In this document: in pieces, positions 16,147 to 21,411 of the stretch
How the letters are laid out: every line of letters begins with the position of its first letter
Position numbering within the stretch: position 1 is the first letter of the stretch
NCBI GenBank assembly: GCA_964526475.1
Contig: CAZGKF010000053.1
Span: forward strand, 1 to 21,411
Reading direction: 5' to 3'
DNA from: CAYVTV01 sp964526475
GTDB lineage: Bacteria; Bacteroidota; Bacteroidia; Bacteroidales; GCA-2748055
Length of the DNA stretch: 21,411 nt
The notes under the pieces: generated by a model
Told to the model about the DNA's origin: nothing
What the model saw: only the letters and a program-made list of their open reading frames with translations
The model's database searches: none
Position numbers and translations under genes: made by a program

Positions 16147-16896
16147 TCAAGGCAATTCTTTTATCCTTATATTTCTGAACATTATTTTCTTTCCAATTCT
16201 TTGTTCTTTACTTCCTGCTGAATGCAGTTGAATTGCAATAAATCCGGAACGTTTTACATTATCAAGAATATCCGCTGCCTTCACACCATTTATCCACGTT
16301 TGAAAATGATTATCATTGGCGATAATTTTAAATTTATTCCATCCTTCCTGTTTATAAGCATTTCTTGCTGCTTCATTATCAGTCAATGGCTGCAACCAAC
16401 CTCTACCACCTTCTTCATAAAAACCACCTGTCCAGGCACGAGTACTTGGATCGATCTCAATTTGATATCCATATACTCTGCCTTTTTCCCAAGTTCTTTT
16501 TCTTTCTTCCAGTTTACCTGATAAATAATTGGTTGTTGTTTCTTTTGGATAACTCCCACTTCGAATCTGGACACCTGAATTAAGCTCCGGGGCAACTTGA
16601 AACTCCAACTCTAAAATAAAATCTTCATATTCCTTTTTTGTTGCTAAGAAGCTGTTTGGTATGCCTTTTTGTGTTTCACCTACAAGAATCCCATGGTTCA
16701 TATAAAAATTAGCCTTATCACTACCTAAAATATGCCAGCCTGATAAATCATGCTCATTCAATAAAAAATTCCAGGCTTGAGATTGTTCTTGTAAATTCGC
16801 AGAACTTTGAAATGAATCATCAATGCGTTTCTTTTGATTATTATTGCAATCTATAAATACAAAAAAGATTGAAAAAAATATTAACATGTTTTTCAT
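16147..16896 (-). CDS. DUF1080 / 3-keto-glycoside hydrolase family lipoprotein
   Basis: A 249-residue exported protein with a short leader and Cys17 (FVFIDC), a likely though atypical lipoprotein site. From about residue 41 to the end it matches the DUF1080 concanavalin-like beta-sandwich: WNFLLNEHDLSGWHILGS, FILELEFQVAPELNSGVQIRS, YGYQIEIDPS, GWLQPLTDNEAARNAYK, WNKFKIIANDNHFQTWINGV and GFIAIQLHS. Members of this family have been shown to break 3-keto glycosides made by Gfo/Idh oxidoreductases. With the Tat-exported Gfo/Idh enzyme downstream, the pair would form an oxidise-then-cleave route outside the cytoplasm (inference). First complete gene of the long minus-strand run; no promoter of the TAnnTTTG type was found in the 289 bp before it. 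Confidence 0.92.
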   Translation of the reverse strand: MKNMLIFFSIFFVFIDCNNNQKKRIDDSFQSSANLQEQSQAWNFLLNEHDLSGWHILGSDKANFYMNHGILVGETQKGIPNSFLATKKEYEDFILELEFQVAPELNSGVQIRSGSYPKETTTNYLSGKLEERKRTWEKGRVYGYQIEIDPSTRAWTGGFYEEGGRGWLQPLTDNEAARNAYKQEGWNKFKIIANDNHFQTWINGVKAADILDNVKRSGFIAIQLHSAGSKEQRIGKKIMFRNIRIKELP

Positions 16897-16916
16897 ATTC
16901 TATTTTTTAATTGTGT

Positions 16917-17057
16917 TTAAACTACAGGTTTCCAGCTTGATTTATAATATCGATTAATATCCTTTTGATCCAATAGTTCCCGCAAATCCTCATATTGTTT
17001 TACCTCACTTGAAAATTTGCTCTCATTTTTGAAACCTTCTTTAAATCTGCATATCAT
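16917..17057 (-). pseudogene. Gene debris: C-terminal fragment of an unknown protein
   Basis: A 46-codon frame from ATG 17057 to a TAA at 16917 encodes a charged peptide (MICRFKEGFKNESKF, then VKQYEDLRELLDQ, ending YYKSSWKPVV) with the look of a real protein C-terminus. The same frame is open for another 12 codons upstream to a stop near 17094. Just before it, another frame (17175-17083) reads IPPGMLKLWCYEMF, and the third frame bridges the two with YKPYVTRNNLKLAQ. This suggests one decayed gene with frameshifts rather than an intact small ORF. The family was not recognised. It lies 20 nt upstream of the DUF1080 start. Confidence 0.3.
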
Positions 17058-17185
17058 TGTGCTAACTTTAAGTTGTTCCTTGTTACATAAGGTTTATAAA
17101 CATCTCATAACACCACAGCTTCAACATCCCCGGAGGTATATAAACAAGGTTAATTAAAATGATACATAACTTCATTATTTAATCT

Positions 17186-17584
17186 TCAATCTTTAAAAAC
17201 ATTTATTCCTGTCAGTCTAATTTCCTCTTGCAGGACATGACCATGCCACCAGTTGATAAGGTCCGAACCCAACAGATTAATTGCCCTCTTTATCATTCGA
17301 AAGTCAGGCGATGCCCCGATAGGATGCAGGGCGCCTGAAAACAGGGACTTATCAATAAGGATAGTCTGATCACGGAACGAATTATTAATAAAGTAATAAT
17401 ACCTTTTCCCTCCCCATTGAAGCGTTTTCCCAGCAACCGGCGCTCCTATTCCCGGTATTCGTTCCCTTTCACCTACAGGGAGATTGCGGAATATGCTCGC
17501 AAACCTGGCAAACTGTCCCTCATGGTCGAAAAAGTGCAAAATGCAGTAATTGAACATAAAAAAAAGTAATTTTTGTGTTTTCAT
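17186..17584 (-). CDS. Hypothetical protein, possibly a truncated or frameshifted exported protein
   Basis: A 132-residue ORF starting 22 nt after the GH20 gene, hence probably on the same transcript. The start MKTQKLLFFMF resembles a signal peptide but quickly turns into NYCILHFFDHEGQF, which is not a good hydrophobic core. Reading past the run of eight T (17558-17565, as A on the plus strand) with one base less would instead give LFLCSITAFCTFST, a far better leader, but that frame soon stops. From residue 26 on (FARFASIFRNLPVGE, LQWGGKRYYYFINNSFRDQT) the sequence looks like the C-terminal beta-rich end of a larger enzyme. A leader joined to a C-terminal remnant by deletion and frameshift is the best reading. 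No family recognised. Confidence 0.45.
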   Translation of the reverse strand: MKTQKLLFFMFNYCILHFFDHEGQFARFASIFRNLPVGERERIPGIGAPVAGKTLQWGGKRYYYFINNSFRDQTILIDKSLFSGALHPIGASPDFRMIKRAINLLGSDLINWWHGHVLQEEIRLTGINVFKD

Positions 17585-17606
17585 ATTTATCAGAATATAT
17601 ATCTTA

Positions 17607-19172
17607 TTACCAGACAGGTCCTGTTACATTAGGTTTAACATCAGGATTTCTGAAATCAAAGTAAACATTTCCTGTTTTATCATATAATTTCAGAATTCTG
17701 TCCATTCTTTTGAAGAAACCGGATAAGTCTTTCATATTCTCATTAGTCCATGCGGCTTCAGCCAAAGCTGATAATCGCGGATAGGTCTTGAATTGTAAGA
17801 TTTCCGGAGTATGAATATATTCGGTCCATTGATTTGCCTGAATTCCTTTTATCAGCGGATTCCCGACAGATACTCCATCTACATTTAACTCATCAGGAAA
17901 CTCGTATACACTTTCTATCGGAACAAATCTTTTAAATCCGGTCAAATACTTATGAGATTCATGCTGTATAAAATTAAAATAAAGAGGGAGCCTGGGGCAC
18001 ATTATTACCTGATAGCCTCTGTTGAGAGATTCTGCAAGTAATTCAGGCTTATCGTGCCGCCACCACATTGCCACGGTATTAGCAACAGGAAGTTCTGCAC
18101 CCACAACCTCATCCCACCCAATCACGGTTTTACCAAGGTTCTGCACTGAATCAGACATCCTCCTGAGAAAATAATGTTCTACTTCCACCAGGTCCTTTAG
18201 ATACTCAGTACGCATTAATTGCTGAACATCAGGCAGATTATTCCACTCCTGATTTCCGCGGTTCACTTCATCTCCTCCGATATGTATATATTCCGAGGGG
18301 AAAAGCCCGGCCACTTCCCGTAATATATTTGTTAAAAACCCGTAAGTCCCTTCCTTCCCGGGGTTAAAGGTAAATTCCGGATATCGTTCCGAACCTCCTC
18401 CGCTAAACTCAGGGTAAGCTTTAACGGCTGCCCTGGCATGACCCGGCATGTCGATCTCGGGAATTACCTCAATAAACCTCTCTGCAGCATATTCAATTAT
18501 TTCTGCAATTTCGGCCTGAGTATAAAATCGGGCTGGAGCTGTTTTATCAAGGTTATTACCAATCCCGCCTACTTCGGTTAACAGCGGATATTGCTTTATC
18601 TCAATTCTCCATCCCGGCATATCTGTGAGATGCCAGTGAAATTTATTGAGCTTATGCAAAGCCATCATGTCCAGAAGCTTCTTTACCTCTCTCATCCCGA
18701 AGAAATGCCTGGATTCATCCAGCATAAATCCCCTCCATTCAAACCGTGGCGCATCCTGAATTACTGCACAGGGAATCTGTCCACCGGAACCGTCACTGTA
18801 TAATAACTGGAAAAGAGACTGGAGCCCGTAAAAACATCCATTCGGAAAACCAGCTTCAACAGTTATCCTGTCTTTTTCAACTGTTAATCTGTAGCCTTCG
18901 GTTTTATCAATTCCGGAATTTCTGGCCAACTGGATGTAACCATTTTTTTTCTTTACTTTAACTATAGTTGAGGAGTATTCCTTTATATTTTTTACAAAAC
19001 CAGGGATTAATTCCTTGAACTCCTTATCAGAAGACGAAACCGTTAATGTTTTAGGAAGAACTGAAAAATCTCCCGTTTTATGATATTTATTTGGTAAGGG
19101 AACGATGTCCTGAGCTTTAGATATCACAAACATGCTGACAAAAAGAAGGATGAATCTGCATTTTTTTATCAT
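17607..19172 (-). CDS. Beta-N-acetylhexosaminidase, GH20
   Basis: A 521-residue secreted exo-enzyme that removes terminal GlcNAc or GalNAc from glycans by substrate-assisted catalysis. The leader is residues 1-20 (cleavage after SKA). An N-terminal GH20b-like domain (about 23-140) precedes the catalytic barrel (from about 143: FEWRGFMLDESRHF). The catalytic Asp301-Glu302 pair lies in HIGGDEV, and KFHWHLTDMPGWRIEIK (residues 177-193) is the usual second signature, though the common DDQGW is DMPGW here. IPEIDMPGH and TVAMWWRH are also typical. The protein ends just after the barrel without extra binding modules. First gene of its transcript; a 586-bp gap precedes it. With the sulfatases nearby it points to a sulfated HexNAc-containing glycan (inference). 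Confidence 0.95.
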   Translation of the reverse strand: MIKKCRFILLFVSMFVISKAQDIVPLPNKYHKTGDFSVLPKTLTVSSSDKEFKELIPGFVKNIKEYSSTIVKVKKKNGYIQLARNSGIDKTEGYRLTVEKDRITVEAGFPNGCFYGLQSLFQLLYSDGSGGQIPCAVIQDAPRFEWRGFMLDESRHFFGMREVKKLLDMMALHKLNKFHWHLTDMPGWRIEIKQYPLLTEVGGIGNNLDKTAPARFYTQAEIAEIIEYAAERFIEVIPEIDMPGHARAAVKAYPEFSGGGSERYPEFTFNPGKEGTYGFLTNILREVAGLFPSEYIHIGGDEVNRGNQEWNNLPDVQQLMRTEYLKDLVEVEHYFLRRMSDSVQNLGKTVIGWDEVVGAELPVANTVAMWWRHDKPELLAESLNRGYQVIMCPRLPLYFNFIQHESHKYLTGFKRFVPIESVYEFPDELNVDGVSVGNPLIKGIQANQWTEYIHTPEILQFKTYPRLSALAEAAWTNENMKDLSGFFKRMDRILKLYDKTGNVYFDFRNPDVKPNVTGPVW

Positions 19173-19218
19173 GATCTTTTGTTTTAAGGATTTATATTTT
19201 GTTGTGTTCTTACATTAT

Positions 19219-19255
19219 GCCACTAAGACACAAAAACACTAGGTACTACTAAGGA
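19219..19255. repeat. Degenerate CACTAAGA-type intergenic repeat
   Basis: The stretch has repeating cactaaga/acaaaaaca/ctaggtact/actaaggaa segments with a period of about 9 bp. It resembles the degenerate cactaagacactaag-style intergenic sequence found in many bacterial genomes, whose role is unclear. It sits 47-83 bp upstream of the GH20 start. Confidence 0.4.
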
Positions 19256-19403
19256 AGTTCATGTATCGGTATTATAAATAAAAATAATCATCATCTTTCA
19301 TTGCATCTCACAAAATATCAGGTGCTTCTTTCCTGCTAACTACTAACTACTCAGAAAAAAAATCTTTTATAACTGTGTTTTTATTTTGTGAATTAAAACA
19401 AGA

Positions 19404-19433
19404 GTTCGTTTTGATTCGTTCTAATTCGTTCTG
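19404..19433. repeat. Three copies of a 10-bp ATTCGTT repeat
   Basis: The core TTCGTT recurs at an exact 10-bp spacing (19405, 19415, 19425), with an A/T-rich filler: gttcgttttg, attcgttcta, attcgttctg. Period of about one helical turn. No ORF spans it. It resembles degenerate attcgtg-type intergenic repeats seen in many genomes. Confidence 0.4.
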
Positions 19434-19710
19434 TAATATAAAGGCAGGAATTTTTGAAACATCATCATTTTTTGGAGGGTCTTTTAAAAAAATGTGAAAA
19501 CGAAATTACGGATTTTAATTTTCAACTAAGCGCCATCTGAAGTCTGAGCATCTCTTACAGCAGGTATTCGAAGAAGTTGTATATTATTATCATTTTCTCC
19601 GCCTTTATGCAAAATATATTGATCCTGTGGCTGACACATTTGCCTGGTGCGAAATCATTTTCACTTGCTGGTGAGAGTAAAAATGGAGGATGAAATAGAT
19701 TTTAACCTTT

Positions 19711-19747
19711 TGCCTAACCCTGTCAGGGTTGCGAACCCTTCCAGGCA
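19711..19747. repeat. Palindromic aaccctg-t-cagggtt intergenic repeat
   Basis: Positions 19716-19730 form a perfect 7-bp inverted repeat with one central base (aaccctg-t-cagggtt). A further aaccct follows at 19734 and the outer ends tgcct (19711-19715) and aggca (19743-19747) also pair. Elements built on aaccctgacagggtt are frequent between genes in Bacteroidota. It lies just beyond the 3' end of the transposase relic and may mark or lie next to the old element boundary. Confidence 0.45.
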
Positions 19748-19758
19748 TAAGCGTTAAC

Positions 19759-20604
19759 TTAAGCATATAGTATGCTTTTTTGTTGTTCAAAATTTCTGCG
19801 TTTCCTTATTTCGTAAACACAATGTCGTGCTATTGTTGATGTTGTATGGCTAAATGCTTCTTTATTTTCTTTAAGGTCACTTAAGATCAATACTATTTTA
19901 ATTGGATTTCGGATTAGATATTTAATAAGTTTTAATAAACTTACGTTCCGATTCATTTTCAAGTATATAAGTTTCTTCAAGGGACTAAAAATTAGTTGTT
20001 TTATAATCAGGAACATTAACATCCTCATTATTATCGTGATGATCAACTGACATTTTGAGACGTTCTGAATGTGATCAAAATGCATGTTACTTTTCCATGA
20101 TTGCAGTTCAAGAAAAAGCTTACCTGGGTTATGTCTTTTCATTTCTTTTTTCGCTTTCATCCTCCTTCTGTCTGCTGTTGCCTGATCAACAGGCATGGCT
20201 ACAAGTCGAACAGCGGTTTTTTCCTTATCATTCAGTCTCACAAGTCTGTCAATAGATCTTTCATTCTTCAATACAGACAAAAGATCAATTGGTTTATCTG
20301 TATCGTAATCCAGGAACTTCATATCCATTTTGTGTCGATAAATGCAATGAGCTCCAATTTGAAGATGTCTTTTTATTTCATTCATAGTTAAATAACCTCT
20401 GTCTCTGAGAGTCAGATCATCTTTAGTTATTTCCATTTCTAATACACTGGCCTGATCATTCTTACTGTATGAATTGATAGAAAATGATATAAATTTCTCA
20501 GACAAAAGGTCATAAATTCCTTGTATTCGTGCATTACAAACAGTTGAGCATCCATTGGATACACCGGAAAATAATTCAAATAAACACCCAGGTAATTGAA
20601 TAAT
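19759..20604 (-). pseudogene. IS4-family transposase, 5'-truncated with internal deletion
   Basis: The open frame from 20604 to the stop at 19759 encodes about 281 residues of an IS4-family DDE transposase: LFELFSGVSNG, VCNARIQGIYDLLSEKF, then DDLTLRDRGYLTMNEIKR with the second catalytic Asp, GAHCIYRHKMD, AMPVDQATADRRRMKAKKE, and SWKSNMHFDHIQNV. The 5' part is missing: a TGA at 20605-20607 is where relatives have the first catalytic Asp (DST just before IIQLP). In addition PGKLFLELQSWKSN joins two blocks that in relatives are about 45-50 residues apart, so the Y-R-E-K region with the catalytic Glu has been lost in frame. The C-terminus (YEIRKRRNFEQQKSI) looks complete. At least two of three catalytic residues are gone, so it is dead. 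No terminal inverted repeats or target duplication could be defined. Confidence 0.85.
19761..19782 (+). terminator. Hairpin plus T-run at the 3' end of the transposase relic
   Basis: aagcata (19761-19767) and tatgctt (19771-19777) form a perfect 7-bp inverted repeat with a 3-nt loop, and on the plus strand the second arm runs into six T. This is terminator-like for plus-strand transcription. It overlaps the last codons of the minus-strand transposase. No plus-strand gene lies close upstream, so it may be a leftover of the insertion element that shields it from outside transcription. Confidence 0.3.
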
Positions 20605-20629
20605 TCAGGTTAAACCGCAAAAGCGGCTA

Positions 20630-20660
20630 TTGAAAGTTAATTTGAGAAGTGTTATTTTTG
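20630..20660 (+). promoter_or_regulatory. Possible Bacteroidota-type promoter for the ECF sigma gene
   Basis: TTG at 20630-20632 and TATTTTTG at 20653-20660 are separated by 20 bp, matching the Bacteroidota primary promoter (TTG, 19-21 bp, TAnnTTTG). The ATG of the sigma gene begins only 4 nt after the -7 box, so the transcript would start at or inside the start codon. Either the mRNA is leaderless or this match in AT-rich DNA is chance. Confidence 0.35.
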
Positions 20661-20664
20661 AAGC

Positions 20665-21243
20665 ATGGATTATTCCGGATTAACTGATAAAGAAAAATGG
20701 TCTCAATTTAAATCGGGGGATGTCAATGCTTTATCGTTAATATACACGGAATATTCACAAAAGTTGTACCTGTATGGATTGAAATTCACAAAGGATAATA
20801 ATCTTGTGGAAGATTCCATACACGATCTTTTCATAGAATTGATAAAAAGTCGCAAAAATCTTTGTGATACCGATAATATATTATATTATTTACTGAAATC
20901 ATTCAAACGAAAACTGTTAAGGAATCTGCAGAAAGAAAAAAGATCTTATAAAAAGGCAGGCAGGGATAATTTTGAATTTAAAATTACCTGGTCTGTCGAG
21001 CACCACATTATTCTTGAAGAAATTTCAAAGCAAAAATCTGACCTGCTGATTCAAGCCTTAAACGAGCTTACGCCCCGCCAGAAAGAAGCCATTTATCTGA
21101 AGTTCACCAAGGAACTGGATTACAAGAATATCTCAGAAATCATGGGCATCAGTTTAGAAGCTTGCCGGAACCTGATATCGAAAGCTGTTAAAATATTAAA
21201 AGAAGTGGTGAGTGAAAGTGGTTCTACTCTCAGCAGCAGGTGA
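20665..21243 (+). CDS. RNA polymerase ECF-type sigma-70 factor
   Basis: A 192-residue ECF sigma factor with a region-2 domain (about residues 20-90: ALSLIYTEYSQKLYLYGLKF, VEDSIHDLFIELIKSR, LLKSFKRKLLRNLQKEKR) and a region-4 helix-turn-helix (about 128-178: LNELTPRQKEAIYLKF, LDYKNISEIMGISLEACRN, ISKAVKILKE). The absence of region 3 is normal for the class. In Bacteroidota such factors usually control a downstream FecR-like anti-sigma factor and a SusC/SusD-type uptake gene pair; these would lie to the right, outside the window. It is oriented opposite to the sulfatase operon and separated from it by the transposase relic, so direct control of the operon is not supported here. Confidence 0.93.
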   Translation: MDYSGLTDKEKWSQFKSGDVNALSLIYTEYSQKLYLYGLKFTKDNNLVEDSIHDLFIELIKSRKNLCDTDNILYYLLKSFKRKLLRNLQKEKRSYKKAGRDNFEFKITWSVEHHIILEEISKQKSDLLIQALNELTPRQKEAIYLKFTKELDYKNISEIMGISLEACRNLISKAVKILKEVVSESGSTLSSR

Positions 21244-21367
21244 AAATGGTTTCGCAACAAGCACCAGAAAAAAACCTCCAAAAAATTGATGATGTTTCAA
21301 ACATTTCTGCCTTTATAATTATATTAGCTAAAAAATTCCTGTTTTAATTATAAAATATCACTATTAT

Positions 21368-21398
21368 CCGACTAACGTCGGAATTTCATTTTTTTATT
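21368..21398 (+). terminator. Possible terminator after the sigma gene
   Basis: ccgac (21368-21372) and gtcgg (21377-21381) form a 5-bp stem, extended by one A-T pair, with a 4-nt loop; it is followed by aatttcattttttta. The T-run starts 7 nt after the stem, which weakens the call. It lies about 125 bp after the sigma gene stop. The 168 bp after that gene contain no other recognisable feature. Confidence 0.4.
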
Positions 21399-21411
21399 TC
21401 TAAAACCCCCT

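Larger units (their letters stand above)
19173..19758. other. Intergenic region without a convincing gene
   Basis: About 590 bp between the GH20 start and the transposase relic. It holds two patches of degenerate short-period repeat (19219-19255 and 19404-19433), an aaccctg/cagggtt hairpin (19711-19747), and no clear promoter. The nearest match to a Bacteroidota -7 box for the GH20 gene (positions 19231-19238, minus strand TGTTTTTG) has one mismatch and no TTG box at the right distance. A 37-codon minus frame at 19526-19639 and a 61-codon one at 19605-19790 are open but look unlike real proteins. Confidence 0.6.

Noticed and set aside
19231..19238. TGTTTTTG on the minus strand as a -7 box for GH20
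   Set aside because: One mismatch to TAnnTTTG and no TTG box 19-21 bp away; it is part of the cactaaga repeat.
19526..19639. Minus-strand 37-codon frame ending RIPAVRDAQTSDGA
   Set aside because: Codons look partly protein-like, but it has no upstream signal, no known family and lies in repeat-rich DNA; kept only as a note.
19605..19790. Minus-strand 61-codon frame
   Set aside because: Overlaps the 3' end of the transposase relic and the aaccctg repeat; no recognisable domain.
20615..20626. ccgc-aaaa-gcgg hairpin upstream of the sigma gene
   Set aside because: Only a 4-bp stem with no T-run; it also precedes the promoter candidate, so no terminator is called.
1..21411. CRISPR array, tRNA, rRNA, prophage or SusC/SusD genes
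   Set aside because: No regularly spaced direct repeats of CRISPR size, no tRNA-like cloverleaf or rRNA sequence was noticed, and no TonB-dependent receptor or SusD-like ORF is present; a covariance-model scan was not possible.

Overview
The window looks like Bacteroidota DNA (inference: probably a free-living or marine glycan degrader of the Marinilabiliales/Prolixibacteraceae kind). It is AT-rich, Shine-Dalgarno-like sites are sparse, many secreted or lipoprotein-like leaders are present, the sulfatase/Gfo-Idh/DUF1080 gene set is typical of that phylum, an ECF sigma factor of the Bacteroidota type lies at the right edge, and there is an IS4-family transposase relic of a kind common there.

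Layout, reading the minus strand from right to left (direction of transcription): (i) 20604-19759, a wrecked IS4-family transposase gene; (ii) 19758-19173, about 590 bp without a convincing gene but with degenerate intergenic repeats; (iii) 19172-17186, a secreted GH20 beta-N-acetylhexosaminidase followed by a short, apparently damaged ORF; (iv) 17175-16917, gene debris; (v) 16896-411, a run of thirteen genes on one strand with small gaps or overlaps, probably one long operon: DUF1080 lipoprotein, sulfatase C, sulfatase B, isochorismatase/ThuA fusion, Tat-exported Gfo/Idh oxidoreductase, its paralogue without a signal, a membrane-anchored DUF2271-like protein, aldo/keto reductase, NRAMP-like transporter, MDR alcohol dehydrogenase, two further Gfo/Idh oxidoreductases, and sulfatase A; (vi) 290-261, an intrinsic terminator for that operon; (vii) 229-1, the start of a SUMF1/formylglycine-generating-enzyme-like lipoprotein that runs off the window. 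The only clear plus-strand gene is the ECF sigma factor at 20665-21243, followed by a possible terminator.

How the genes may work together (inference): three Cys-type S1 sulfatases remove sulfate from a glycan outside the cytoplasm, and the GH20 enzyme removes terminal HexNAc. Gfo/Idh enzymes could oxidise sugar units to 3-keto forms that DUF1080 proteins cleave, as is established for related gene sets in Bacteroides. The aldo/keto reductase, MDR dehydrogenase and cytoplasmic Gfo/Idh enzymes would then process keto sugars. No SusC/SusD pair and no classical sugar permease is visible. The only transporter is an NRAMP-fold protein that has lost the metal-binding motifs of true NRAMPs, so it is a candidate importer for the organic product. 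This and the isochorismatase/ThuA fusion lacking its nucleophilic cysteine are the most unusual parts of the window.
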